Below are positions 41,793 through 49,934 of a stretch of 64,000 nucleotides of DNA, one piece after another. Origin of the DNA: Lederbergia citri (GTDB lineage Bacteria > Bacillota > Bacilli > Bacillales > Bacillaceae_C); assembly GCF_018343625.1 (NCBI RefSeq), contig NZ_JAGYPG010000002.1:1221280-1285279 (forward strand). The letters are read 5' to 3'. How positions within the stretch are numbered: position 1 is the first letter of the stretch; the number at the start of each line of letters is the position of its first letter. The notes beneath the pieces are model-generated. The model ran no database searches and was not told where the DNA came from. It worked only from the letters and a program-made list of their open reading frames with translations. Position numbers and translations under genes: made by a program.

Positions 41793-41830
41793 AAGCTATC
41801 TATTCTAATTGCTGAATAGATAGCTTTTTT
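41793..41830 (+). terminator. Plus-strand intrinsic terminator with no gene before it
   Basis: AAGCTATCTATTC pairs perfectly with GAATAGATAGCTT around eight bases, followed by TTTT. The nearest upstream plus-strand gene is almost 2 kb away and has other sequence between, so it marks a lost gene or an unannotated RNA. Confidence 0.7.
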
Positions 41831-41952
41831 GCAGTTTACCTTAAAATATATTTACTGTACGCACAATAATATGACTGCCTTTTGTTTACCTAATTGAAAT
41901 CATCCGCTCAATAGCAAGTATCGCCGGTTGTTTCTTCTAAAGCGGTTATACG

Positions 41953-42063
41953 TTAGCTTCTTGTGCCTCTAGCATTAGATTTACCTTTTTTCTTTTGTTG
42001 TTCATCTGGTCGTTTTTCTTTACCATTTCGATTTTCTTTGTGTGCCTCTGAGTCTTTTACCAT
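41953..42063 (-). CDS. Small basic protein of 36 residues
   Basis: ATG 42063 is preceded by a strong GGAGGG site eight bases upstream. The product is very Lys/Arg/Glu-rich and low in hydrophobics: AHKENRNGKEKRPDEQQKKK and then GKSNARGTRS. Such disordered basic peptides are typical of minor spore or stress proteins in Bacillaceae, but I cannot name this one. No terminator is visible after it. Confidence 0.7.
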   Translation of the reverse strand: MVKDSEAHKENRNGKEKRPDEQQKKKGKSNARGTRS

Positions 42064-42360
42064 GTTATTCCCTCCGTAATCACTTAAGAATAGTTGCTAA
42101 TACTGTTTAGCGTTGTTTAAAATTCTGGGAAACTTTATCCACATTAAATCTTACAAAAGCCAGTATTAGCATTAACCGTAATATACTGATTTATTCAGAC
42201 TGTTATTTACCAGCATCTTTCTAGTTGGTTTCGTTCTGCTTTTTATAAAACGGTTATTTCATTTAAAGGGTTATTTCTTATTATTGTGGAATACATATGA
42301 TGTGACACCATGGAGCGATAACACAATCTTGAACGACTAAAATTTTTTGGAGGTATGTTC
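42064..42360. other. Spacer between the small-protein and PfpI genes
   Basis: About 290 bp with no supported gene. It holds the divergent promoters of its neighbours; the sequence GGTTATTTC is repeated near 42250 and 42270. Confidence 0.35.
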
Positions 42361-42912
42361 ATGAGTAAAAAAGTGTTAATCATTACCGGTGATGCAGTAG
42401 AGGCGCTAGAAGTGTTTTATCCTTATTATCGCTGTTTGGAAGAGGGGTTTGAAACAACGATCGCTTCACCTTCTGTCAAAAAGTTGTATACAGTGAGCCA
42501 TGATTTTGTCGAAGGAACGGAAACATACGTGGAGAAGCCAGCGTATGGGTTAGATTCTCATGTGGCTTTTGCAGATGTGGATCCTACGGAATATGATGGA
42601 CTAATCATACCTGGAGGACGGGCACCGGAATATATCCGTTTAGATGAATCAGTTCCAATAATTGTCCGCCATTTCTTCGAGGAAAACAAACCTGTTGGGG
42701 CAATCTGCCATGCGGCGCAGGTCCTTTCCGTTGTCCCTGATTTGATGAAAGGAAAAGAATATACGGCCTATATTGCTTGTAAACCAGATGTACAAGCATG
42801 CGGCGCCACATATATTGATGAGCACTTGCACGTCCACGAAAATCTTGTTTCCGGACATGCTTGGCCTGACCTGCCAGGATTTATGCGAGAGTTTATACGC
42901 TTATTAAACTAA
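42361..42912 (+). CDS. DJ-1/PfpI-family protein (type 1 glutamine amidotransferase-like)
   Basis: A 183-residue member of the DJ-1/PfpI family, of the PfpI-like stress protease/deglycase branch. EALEVFYPYYRCLEEGFETT carries the conserved Glu; EYDGLIIPGGRAPEYIRLD and the elbow GAICHAAQVLSVVPDLMKG (Cys in C-H) are typical. The last block is SGHAWPDLPGFMREFI. The ATG at 42361 follows GGAGG by seven bases; the ATG at 42355 is too close to the site. It is monocistronic with a strong terminator. Confidence 0.84.
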   Translation: MSKKVLIITGDAVEALEVFYPYYRCLEEGFETTIASPSVKKLYTVSHDFVEGTETYVEKPAYGLDSHVAFADVDPTEYDGLIIPGGRAPEYIRLDESVPIIVRHFFEENKPVGAICHAAQVLSVVPDLMKGKEYTAYIACKPDVQACGATYIDEHLHVHENLVSGHAWPDLPGFMREFIRLLN

Positions 42913-42925
42913 TAACTAAGATAAC

Positions 42926-42960
42926 GCCTTTTCCAAATGAATGTGGAAAAGGCTTTTTTT
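42926..42960 (+). terminator. Terminator after the PfpI gene
   Basis: GCCTTTTCCA pairs with TGGAAAAGGC around eight bases, followed by TTTTTTT. Confidence 0.9.
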
Positions 42961-43095
42961 GAGGAGAGGTATTTTACCTACCTTTTTTGTTCTTTGTCTA
43001 AAATAATGGGACGATACTAATTGACTTTTCTTATTGATCTTCAGCTGAAGGATTTCCCTTTATTTTAGAGAATATAGAAAAGTGGAGGTGTGTTT

Positions 43096-44145
43096 ATGCG
43101 AGATGATATTGTCGTGGATTCTAGTAAAATTGTGAGCTTAGAAAATTACAATTTCAGCGGATTAGATGCTTCATTAATTGGAGCCATAAAGTCTGTTATT
43201 GACTACTACCAACTTCCTTTAACGACATCATGGATATATGGGATGACAGGGTATGCTTTTTTACATGTACTTGATGAAGAGATGGTTAAACCGAATATTG
43301 GGCCACCAGAGCCTGAGATTTTTAAGCTGATTCGTAATCTAGGAATTGACATTAATGGATTCCATGATTATGCCGAAGGGGAAGATTTTAAAAACTTACA
43401 AGCGGTAGCATGGGAGAAAGCGAAATTAGCGATTCGCTCCAAGCAGCCAGTATTTGCAAAAAACATTGATATCAGAAACCAAACTTCCGTTGTATATGCT
43501 TATAGTGATATTGGTTATTATACGAAATCATGGCATACAGGGTATGAACATAGTGAGGATGTTATTCCTTGGAAGGCACTTGGTCTCGGTCTTTGTCCTT
43601 GCATCAACTGTGTAAATTCTCGCAAAGAATCTAAATTCGTAACCCCTACAGGCGGTCTTATTTCTTTACATTGGGCTAAACCGATAGAAGCAGTTGATGA
43701 ATTGAAAGCTTTTAAAGAAGCTCTTGAATTTGTCATTCATTTGAATGAAGAAGGTATTTACAAATGGGAAGGCAAAGCGTATTTTGTTGGACAAAAGGCT
43801 TATGAACGTTGGTTAACGGCGATAGAAAATAATGCTATCAATAAATATTATTTCAGTCTTTTCATAGAGATTTTAAATGAAGGAAGACATCATGCTGCAA
43901 AATTTCTAGCTGAGATAAAAGAGAAATTTGCTTTTATAGACAAACAACTGATTGATGATGGAATAACAACATACAGTGCGATTACGTCACGGTATAAAAT
44001 GTTGAATGAAATGTACCCGTATGAAGAGCCGCCGGTCATTGAATTGAACGAGAAAGAACGTTGCATTACTATTGTGAAAGAGTTAATGGATTTAGAGAAT
44101 AAAGCATTGAATACACTTAATGAAATCTATGCTTGTTTGAAATAA
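43096..44145 (+). CDS. Hypothetical protein, possibly BtrH-N-like or papain-like fold
   Basis: About 349 residues. The N-terminal 180 residues (LDASLIGAIKSVIDYYQLPL, WIYGMTGYAFLHVL, then PVFAKNIDIRNQTSVVYAYS) have the rhythm of BtrH_N-like cysteine-peptidase-fold domains that bind or cleave peptides. The usual nucleophile is not seen in its place, so activity is doubtful. A cluster CPCINC near residue 170 may bind metal. The last 130 residues are helical. The ATG at 43096 follows GGAGGTG. Family assignment is tentative. Confidence 0.6.
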   Translation: MRDDIVVDSSKIVSLENYNFSGLDASLIGAIKSVIDYYQLPLTTSWIYGMTGYAFLHVLDEEMVKPNIGPPEPEIFKLIRNLGIDINGFHDYAEGEDFKNLQAVAWEKAKLAIRSKQPVFAKNIDIRNQTSVVYAYSDIGYYTKSWHTGYEHSEDVIPWKALGLGLCPCINCVNSRKESKFVTPTGGLISLHWAKPIEAVDELKAFKEALEFVIHLNEEGIYKWEGKAYFVGQKAYERWLTAIENNAINKYYFSLFIEILNEGRHHAAKFLAEIKEKFAFIDKQLIDDGITTYSAITSRYKMLNEMYPYEEPPVIELNEKERCITIVKELMDLENKALNTLNEIYACLK

Positions 44146-44149
44146 CTCG

Positions 44150-44192
44150 AAAGCAGCAACGACGTGTACAATTCCACGTTATTGCTGCTTTT
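44150..44192. terminator. Terminator between the hypothetical and hydrolase genes
   Basis: AAAGCAGCAA-GACGTG pairs with CACGT-ATTGCTGCTTT around an eight-base loop; TTTTATATT follows on the plus strand. It lies between convergent genes. Confidence 0.8.
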
Positions 44193-44233
44193 ATATTGTC
44201 TAGTAATCTTATTAACACATAAGAAAACTGACA

Positions 44234-45142
44234 TCAATCAATTGGATTCGTTACTAAATTCTCTTTAACATTTACATGCCTCCCCAAAAATTCAAATACA
44301 CTAGGCCAAAATTGAGGATCAGTTTCGGAACTGCGGTGTCCTTTGCTTTCAACATATAAATATGACTTCTTTGTTCCATCCACTTTGTGATTATCAAGTA
44401 AGTAAGCCAGGTCCTTTGGCGGCACATAGTTATCATTTTTGGAGTGAATCATCAATACAGGAGATTTCTGATGATCCATTGCCTCAAGGACATGAAATTC
44501 TTTTAATTGTTTTTTCGATATTCCTGCCCTAATGAACATCATCTTTGAGATAATTGGTCCAAGGGGAAAGTAAGGCAACTTATAATGACTTAATGATGCC
44601 TCCATAATCGTGCGGAATCTTGTTGGCATTGAATCAGTAACTAACGCTCGGATACCGAGGGATTTCGTATTTGCAATAATGCTGCCAAAAGCACCGAATG
44701 AATGTCCAAGCAGAACAATCCGATTAGGATCAATATCCTTCATCTGACGGGCATATTGCACTGCTGTGATTATATCATCATGGAAAGTTTTAACCGTTGG
44801 AGCTTTGTCGCCATCGCTTTCTCCGTGGCTTCTGACATCGAACATAAGTATTGCATAGCCTGCATCGTATAAAGGCTTCACATAGCGCAACATTCGAGTT
44901 TTACCCGATCCCCACCCATGTACGAGAATGATTAAAGGACTTTGTTTTTCCGTAGATGAAGCTGGAATAAACCATCCTCTCAGCTTTGTATTTCCATTTG
45001 GAATCACTATGTCCCGAAAGGGTACGTCCGGCGTCTTATTCGTCGCTATCCGCTTTGGTGTCTGACTTTTCACTACCATTGCCCATAACCCAACCGCTAT
45101 CCCTCCAAGCAGAAGTAGGAAAATACCTATAAAAATAATCAT
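44234..45142 (-). CDS. Membrane-anchored alpha/beta hydrolase
   Basis: A 302-residue protein with one N-terminal helix (about 2-22, IIFIGIFLLLLGGIAVGLWA). The hydrolase core follows: LVHGWGSGKTRMLRYVKPLY, MFDVRSHGESDG, the elbow VLLGHSFGAFGS (Ser in G-H-S-F-G), MIHSKNDNYVPP (acid) and SKGHRSSETDPQ (His). This matches serine aminopeptidase S33/dienelactone-hydrolase-like membrane hydrolases. The ATG has a GGAGGAAA site. It lies 64 bp after the TetR gene on the same strand, with a copy of a putative TetR operator in the gap. Confidence 0.85.
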   Translation of the reverse strand: MIIFIGIFLLLLGGIAVGLWAMVVKSQTPKRIATNKTPDVPFRDIVIPNGNTKLRGWFIPASSTEKQSPLIILVHGWGSGKTRMLRYVKPLYDAGYAILMFDVRSHGESDGDKAPTVKTFHDDIITAVQYARQMKDIDPNRIVLLGHSFGAFGSIIANTKSLGIRALVTDSMPTRFRTIMEASLSHYKLPYFPLGPIISKMMFIRAGISKKQLKEFHVLEAMDHQKSPVLMIHSKNDNYVPPKDLAYLLDNHKVDGTKKSYLYVESKGHRSSETDPQFWPSVFEFLGRHVNVKENLVTNPID

Positions 45143-45171
45143 CGTTTTCCTCCATTTTTCATTTTATTTTA

Positions 45172-45186
45172 AAACCATTCGGTCTG
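45172..45186. promoter_or_regulatory. Second copy of the TetR operator, upstream of the hydrolase
   Basis: On the minus strand CAGACCGAATGGTTT; compare GACCGATTGGTC at 45821. The core GACCGAWTGGT is shared. It lies in the gap between the TetR stop and the hydrolase start. Confidence 0.5.
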
Positions 45187-45206
45187 TTTTTTTCATAAAA
45201 AAAATA

Positions 45207-45797
45207 CTAAGTACGTAAACTTTCTATATAACTCGTTAAGTTTTCTAACGTGCGCTGCATATAGGTGCTATCATGATAAAGTTGACTCATCATCACTCCT
45301 CCTTCCATGGTCGAGACGATATAGATTGATACGGATTCGGCATCGACTGATGAAAGAATTTGTCCTGCGCGTTTACCTCTGTTGATTACAATGCGGATAA
45401 ACTTCAAAAATTGATTCATTGCATGGCGGGCTCTTTCGCGTAGGGCAGGATGTGCATCGTCGCTCTCAATCGCTGTATTTAACAAAGGACAGCCACCTTT
45501 TAGTGGTGGATCTTCAATAATATTGCGATAAATCGAGACGATTGAGATTAACTGATCAATTGCGGATGTTTTCCCTTTTATTGCCTCCGCATATCTTCGA
45601 CTTAACCGACTGATAGCATAATCGAAAGCCTCAAGTGCAAGTTCATCCTTGCTTTCAAAATGATTGTATATACCCCCTTTCCGCAAACCGGTTACTTGCA
45701 TAATATCTGATATTGAAGAGCCTGCGTATCCTTGTTGATTAAATAGCTCAGCCGCTTGCATGATAATATATTCTCGAGTTTTTGCTCCTTTTCGCAT
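45207..45797 (-). CDS. TetR/AcrR-family regulator
   Basis: A 196-residue regulator. The helix-turn-helix is at the N terminus (about 10-50): GYAGSSISDIMQVTGLRKGG and YNHFESKDELALEAF. The C-terminal domain (about 80-190) fits the TetR_C_33-like group, with GGCPLLNTAIESDDAHPAL. This group, related to YxaF/LmrA, responds to small organic molecules. The ATG has an AAGGAGGAGCC site. It is upstream of the hydrolase on the same strand; a palindromic operator precedes it and a second lies before the hydrolase, so it probably represses both. The ligand is unknown. Confidence 0.87.
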   Translation of the reverse strand: MRKGAKTREYIIMQAAELFNQQGYAGSSISDIMQVTGLRKGGIYNHFESKDELALEAFDYAISRLSRRYAEAIKGKTSAIDQLISIVSIYRNIIEDPPLKGGCPLLNTAIESDDAHPALRERARHAMNQFLKFIRIVINRGKRAGQILSSVDAESVSIYIVSTMEGGVMMSQLYHDSTYMQRTLENLTSYIESLRT

Positions 45798-45816
45798 AGC
45801 TATGGCTCCTCCTTAA

Positions 45817-45834
45817 AAAGGACCGATTGGTCTT
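45817..45834. promoter_or_regulatory. Palindromic operator of the TetR gene
   Basis: The inverted repeat GACCGATTGGTC (45821-45832) lies 23 bp upstream of the TetR ATG. A related site is at 45172-45186. Autoregulation is inferred. Confidence 0.6.
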
Positions 45835-45995
45835 AAAATTAGAATAGCACACTTGTGGTTTATGAACAATAATCTCATAAAAAAAACTAAATAAGAAGTA
45901 TCCCAATTGCTTTTTATGAAACAAGATGCTGCAGATCGTCTGGATAGGATTTTAGTGATGTGACATTCTTAAACGGGAATTACTGATGTAGCCTT

Positions 45996-46022
45996 GGAGT
46001 AAAGTTTTATAAACTTTACTCC
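45996..46022. repeat. Perfect hairpin of unknown role
   Basis: GGAGTAAAGTTT pairs with AAACTTTACTCC around three bases. No U-tail follows on the plus strand, so it is not a standard terminator there. It lies 16 bp before a longer hairpin, in the gap downstream of the SRPBCC gene. Confidence 0.55.
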
Positions 46023-46037
46023 TTGATAAAAGGGCAA

Positions 46038-46086
46038 ATAGAAAAAGCGTGTTTTGAAAAAGATGATCAAAACACGCTTTTTCTAT
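46038..46086 (-). terminator. Terminator after the SRPBCC gene
   Basis: A 20-bp perfect stem, ATAGAAAAAGCGTGTTTTGA with TCAAAACACGCTTTTTCTAT, around nine bases. On the minus strand it lies 33 bp past the SRPBCC stop and the lower stem holds a U-run. It is the longest perfect stem in the window. Confidence 0.8.
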
Positions 46087-46118
46087 ATTCAATTGAATCA
46101 TCCTAATATGATGTATTC

Positions 46119-46619
46119 TTATAGCTTTTCCATCTTTTCAAGATGCTTAGCAAACCGTTCCATCGAATCGATTGCTCCTTGTTCCATTCCTGTATCTAAA
46201 GACCCTTGGAGCGCTTCAGCCGATTTGAATTCCGTTCTGCTCGTCAGTTTTGTCTTCTCTCCTTCAATTTCTTCAAACGTATCGTACGTCACTGACTCAT
46301 GCTGATTAAAAGGTTCGATGTCAAAAATTTGAGTATAGACAAGCCTTTTAGGACTGACAACCTCTCGGTAATTTCCAATGAACGGATATTCGGTGCCATC
46401 TTCTCCTTTTTGCACATACCTGTAGGAACCACCTTGACGCAAATCCACATCACAAACGTAAAGCGGTACGCCCCCGTAGCCCCACCAGAGAGAAACATGT
46501 TCAGGCTGTGTCCAAGCATCCCAGACTAATTGCTGAGGCACATTATACACACGCTCAACAATAAGGGCCAGACCCTCTACACGAGAAACAGTTTCGATTT
46601 GTTTTTGATTCATACTCAA
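46119..46619 (-). CDS. SRPBCC (AHSA1/START-like) domain protein
   Basis: A 166-residue protein of the AHSA1/activator of Hsp90-like SRPBCC fold. The opening RVYNVPQQLVWDAWTQPEHV and LWWGYGGVPLYVCDVDLRQG match polyketide-cyclase/AHSA1 proteins, and the last helix is DSMERFAKHLEKM. The fold binds hydrophobic ligands. The ATG follows AACGGAGG. An ACCAT-CGT-ATGGT palindrome lies just upstream and may be an operator. No neighbouring gene suggests a pathway. It has a strong terminator. Confidence 0.85.
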   Translation of the reverse strand: MSMNQKQIETVSRVEGLALIVERVYNVPQQLVWDAWTQPEHVSLWWGYGGVPLYVCDVDLRQGGSYRYVQKGEDGTEYPFIGNYREVVSPKRLVYTQIFDIEPFNQHESVTYDTFEEIEGEKTKLTSRTEFKSAEALQGSLDTGMEQGAIDSMERFAKHLEKMEKL

Positions 46620-46988
46620 CCTCCGTTAGAAAATTATTCCACACCATCGTATGGTATGTTTTTCCTCGTCCAATTGCATTTGAGGTTCCTAGTTGGCAGA
46701 TAATAGTATGGTATTGATATATATTCGCTCAAGATGGCTGTTATCCTTCATTAATAATCCCGTCTCTTTAAGTACATTCCTTCATAAACTTTACTATTTT
46801 ATAATTTATCTTCTAAGTGTTTTTCAAGAATAGGGCTTTATCAAAATAAAGCTCCATTACTGGCTCGTTAATCTTGAATAGTTTCATTTACTAAGATAAG
46901 GCTGGCCTACAAAACTACTAAATGATTAGAAATGCTAATGATAATACTTTATTATAATAATAAAGGAACTTAGAAAGGCCGATTAGGT
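46620..46988. other. Intergenic region upstream of the small membrane-protein gene
   Basis: No supported gene. It holds the ACCAT-CGT-ATGGT palindrome near 46643-46655 and a short hairpin near 46833 (GGCTTTAT/ATAAAGC). Confidence 0.4.
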
Positions 46989-47189
46989 ATGAAAAAGTCA
47001 AGTAACGCTAAAAATTTCGTAGATAGTTTTATACCACTGGGAATGATTTTTGGTTGCGCTATCGGTGTAATTTTTGGCATGTTTTTCAAGCCAAGCTTTC
47101 AAGTATTTACAGTTAGTATAGGTGCTGCAATAGGCTATTTATTTGGAATTATTGCTTATGGCATTTATAGTAAGAATGGAAATTCCTAG
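46989..47189 (+). CDS. Small two-helix membrane protein
   Basis: A 66-residue protein with two hydrophobic helices, roughly 13-32 (FIPLGMIFGCAIGVIFGMFF) and 38-58 (FTVSIGAAIGYLFGIIAYGI). Glycines recur every three to four residues, a glycine-zipper pattern that favours tight packing. The N terminus is basic and polar (KKSSNAKN). It resembles small Bacillaceae membrane proteins of unknown function. The ATG is preceded by GAAAGG and an AGG at imperfect spacing. Confidence 0.7.
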   Translation: MKKSSNAKNFVDSFIPLGMIFGCAIGVIFGMFFKPSFQVFTVSIGAAIGYLFGIIAYGIYSKNGNS

Positions 47190-47331
47190 TATAAGAATGT
47201 GGATAACAGGACTATTTTATAAGCATGCTCTATTTTTAGCATCTTCTTTTAGGTCAATCTATTAATTATTATGAATACAATATCTTTAATGAAGAACTCC
47301 GCATCTGGTTTGACCCACCATATTCCACAAA

Positions 47332-47343
47332 CTGGCCCGATTG
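47332..47343. repeat. 12-bp direct repeat, copy downstream of the methyltransferase gene
   Basis: CTGGCCCGATTG, identical and in the same orientation as 48383-48394. The pair flanks the 47457-48281 gene. The surrounding bases differ. Confidence 0.5.
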
Positions 47344-47456
47344 TTGAGGATCTTAACTACTTTCTCTTGTAAAACAAATGCACCCAATAATCTAAGTAAA
47401 TTATTTTACATACCTAATGTTAGTTGATTTATTAAAACTCAACTTAACAAATTGTA

Positions 47457-48281
47457 CTAATTAAAATACTTAGTTTTTACTCCCTTTAATTGAGTATACT
47501 TATTTACTCTATTTGATCCGATAATGACAGTAGCGTCCAGTTCCTCGTCTCTAGCCACTTTCGTGGTAAGCCCAGCGCCAACAAAGATTTCAAAGGCCTT
47601 GGATGCCTGAATTTCGCTCGTCTCTATCAAAAGATGTCCATCGGGAGCTAACCAGAGTAATGCTTCTTCTGCCACTCTTCGCAAAATGTTAAGGCCATCC
47701 TCACCTCCATCAAGCGTCACCTTTGGTTCATGTAGGCGTGCCTCCTGGGGGAGAAACTTTATTAACTCGGTAGGAACGTAAGGTACGTTCGCAACCAGGA
47801 TGTTTACATTGCCTTTAAGTTTGTGGGGTAGAGCTTTATACAAGTCACCTTCAAAAACTTGGCCACCGAAATCCATTACATTGCGGCTAGCACATTTTAC
47901 TGCGACAGGATCAATGTCAGCAGAATACAATTCAACTCTTACCAAAGCTGCTGCGAGTGCTGCACCCACAACACCTGACCCGCAACATAGGTCAACAACG
48001 ATATCTCTAAAGCGTAACAGGGCTTCCGCCTGATGAACAAGAAACTCGGTACGTTTACGCGGTACAAAAACGCCTCGACCCACTTCAATTCGTAGACCAC
48101 AGAACTCCGTCCAGCCCACCACGTATTCAAGTGGTAAACCGTCGACTCGCATTTCCACCATTTTCATAAGAACCTCTAGAGTAAGTGCTTCTGAGATAAG
48201 TATGCGGGCCTCATCTTCTGCGAAAACACAACCGGCGCTCCGAAGCTTGTTAACTATACATTTTTCCGTTCTATTATCCAA
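47457..48281 (-). CDS. PrmC/HemK-like protein N5-glutamine methyltransferase
   Basis: A 274-residue SAM-dependent methyltransferase of the PrmC-related group. The N-terminal helical part is followed by the SAM-binding loop VVDLCCGSGVVGAAL, ELYSADIDPVAVKCASRNV, and NVPYVPTELIKFLPQEARLH, where the family motif NPPY appears as NVPY. The paralogue group with this NVPY substitution is annotated as putative protein N5-glutamine methyltransferase; the substrate is not known. The start is TTG at 48281 without a good site, so the true start is uncertain. The gene is visibly richer in G and C than its neighbours and is flanked by 12-bp direct repeats. Confidence 0.82.
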   Translation of the reverse strand: MDNRTEKCIVNKLRSAGCVFAEDEARILISEALTLEVLMKMVEMRVDGLPLEYVVGWTEFCGLRIEVGRGVFVPRKRTEFLVHQAEALLRFRDIVVDLCCGSGVVGAALAAALVRVELYSADIDPVAVKCASRNVMDFGGQVFEGDLYKALPHKLKGNVNILVANVPYVPTELIKFLPQEARLHEPKVTLDGGEDGLNILRRVAEEALLWLAPDGHLLIETSEIQASKAFEIFVGAGLTTKVARDEELDATVIIGSNRVNKYTQLKGVKTKYFN

Positions 48282-48382
48282 AAAGAAATTTGTTTTATTT
48301 TCTATATTATCTCACCACTCTTGATAAAGTTTGTTTGTAATTCAGAATTCGTTAAAAATAGCTAATATCCTTCTTCAATAAT

Positions 48383-48394
48383 CTGGCCCGATTG
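48383..48394. repeat. 12-bp direct repeat, copy upstream of the methyltransferase gene
   Basis: CTGGCCCGATTG, identical and in the same orientation as 47332-47343. Neighbouring bases (TTCTTCAATAAT) also resemble a short stretch near 46747 (TTCATTAATAAT), hinting at a wider degenerate repeat. Confidence 0.5.
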
Positions 48395-48451
48395 AGTCCG
48401 TCGTGATCTAAAAATTGAAAACTATGATCCTGTCAGGTAATAGACCTAAAC

Positions 48452-48490
48452 AAAAAAGAACTGAGCATAATTTAGGAGGCTCAGTTCTTT
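48452..48490 (-). terminator. Terminator after the acyltransferase gene
   Basis: AAAGAACTGAGC pairs with GCTCAGTTCTTT around 12 bases and a U-run follows on the minus strand, just past the stop. Confidence 0.85.
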
Positions 48491-48501
48491 GGATTTTATT
48501 T

Positions 48502-49629
48502 TTATCTTTGCTTCTTATGTACTTTTAGTCCAAAAAACACTCTTGCAACGACAATTCGTTTGATTACAAATTCATACAGTAAAAATGAAGATACCAGTGT
48601 CAGGGACATAATCATTAAGAATTTCGGGAAAATACCCAGGTTCAGCTTTACAATATAATATCCTACGACTACTAAAATACTTTGATGAATGATATAGATT
48701 GGAAAAGCCGCTTCGTTCATATATGTAATAGTTTTATGAGGAAAGTTCAAAAATTTATTGCCATAACCCAAAATCACAATTAAGGTCAACCAAACATTCA
48801 TGGTTCTTAATAAGGTCAAAAATATATCCATGGCTGAGAATTTTGGAACATCTTGAATGACATTCATAAGAAAGAAATGACCAGGTACCAAAATGAATAT
48901 TAATAATAAAGCTTTAAATCGTATACGATTAAACATTTCTTGATACCTAGAGTCACTAGCAGTAATAAAACCCATAATAAAAATGACAAGAAAATAAAAT
49001 GGATTTTGGCCACCTGGAGCAGGTAGTGCTTGTGTTATAAGTAAGACAATGAAAAAAGAAATGAAAATTAACGGCTTACTAAAAATCTGATTAAATTTAT
49101 CTATTTTAACTGTATTTAAACGCATGTAACTAGTAAATATAGGTAATGCCACAATGGACAAAACAAATAAATAGAGAATAAACCAAAGGTGTGCAGGTGT
49201 AAACGTTCCAAAGTAACCAGATAAATCACTGAAATCTATAAAAAATCCTTTCAAGAATGAGAAGTAGTTCCCAGCCTCACCTGTATGATGCAATAATGCA
49301 AAATATCCTTGTGGCGGAACAATGACTAGAACACCGAAAATGAGTGGAATAAATAAACGATCATAACGTTCTTTTAAATATTGGGAACTAGAGCGTTTTT
49401 GTAAAGCATACCAACTAGCTGATCCAGCTAGCCAAAATAACAGGGGCATAAACCAACTTGTCGTGGCAATAAACCAGCTTAGTCCCCAACTTAAACTCTC
49501 ATTTTTTACATAAAACGGATCCCAATAATCAAAAACTCTGGCTGAATGAAACGGGAATAACAATAAGATTCCTAGATTCCTAAGCCAGTCAATATCATAT
49601 CTTCTTTCCCCTAATGCTTTCTCTTTCAC
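48502..49629 (-). CDS. Membrane acyltransferase family 3 protein
   Basis: A 375-residue protein with about ten helices of the acyltransferase_3 family. The N terminus YDIDWLRNLGILLLFPFHSA carries the conserved R and H of the active site region, and WFLAGSASWYALQKRS-like segments and KERYDRLFIPLIFGV are typical. Such enzymes transfer acyl groups, often acetyl, to sugars of envelope polymers. The GTG start has an AGGAGGA site. It is a lone gene with a terminator; the acceptor is unknown. Confidence 0.85.
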   Translation of the reverse strand: MKEKALGERRYDIDWLRNLGILLLFPFHSARVFDYWDPFYVKNESLSWGLSWFIATTSWFMPLLFWLAGSASWYALQKRSSSQYLKERYDRLFIPLIFGVLVIVPPQGYFALLHHTGEAGNYFSFLKGFFIDFSDLSGYFGTFTPAHLWFILYLFVLSIVALPIFTSYMRLNTVKIDKFNQIFSKPLIFISFFIVLLITQALPAPGGQNPFYFLVIFIMGFITASDSRYQEMFNRIRFKALLLIFILVPGHFFLMNVIQDVPKFSAMDIFLTLLRTMNVWLTLIVILGYGNKFLNFPHKTITYMNEAAFPIYIIHQSILVVVGYYIVKLNLGIFPKFLMIMSLTLVSSFLLYEFVIKRIVVARVFFGLKVHKKQR

Positions 49630-49934
49630 ATGTACTCCTCCTGATATTCAATTCCGAAATCACCAATCGAGTAAAAATATAAAATCAGGGGAGTTAAAAG
49701 TATCAGTCTTACTTCCTAATAGTACATCTAAATCGATTTCATGAATTTCACGATTCAATTAATAAAGACGCTCTTACATTATTTTACATCAAATTCTAAA
49801 ATTAATTTTTATCTTCAAACGAAAGGCGGTTAGAAACACGATTAATACAGAATGGTAATAAAGACTGTTCCGATTGTCCCTTAAAGCCTAATGTACCATG
49901 GCAAAAAGGTACTTATTAGAGATATCCGCTTTTC
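49630..49934. other. Intergenic region
   Basis: About 300 bp of AT-rich sequence between the acyltransferase and fetB. I see no gene, clear terminator or regulatory motif apart from expected promoters. Confidence 0.4.
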
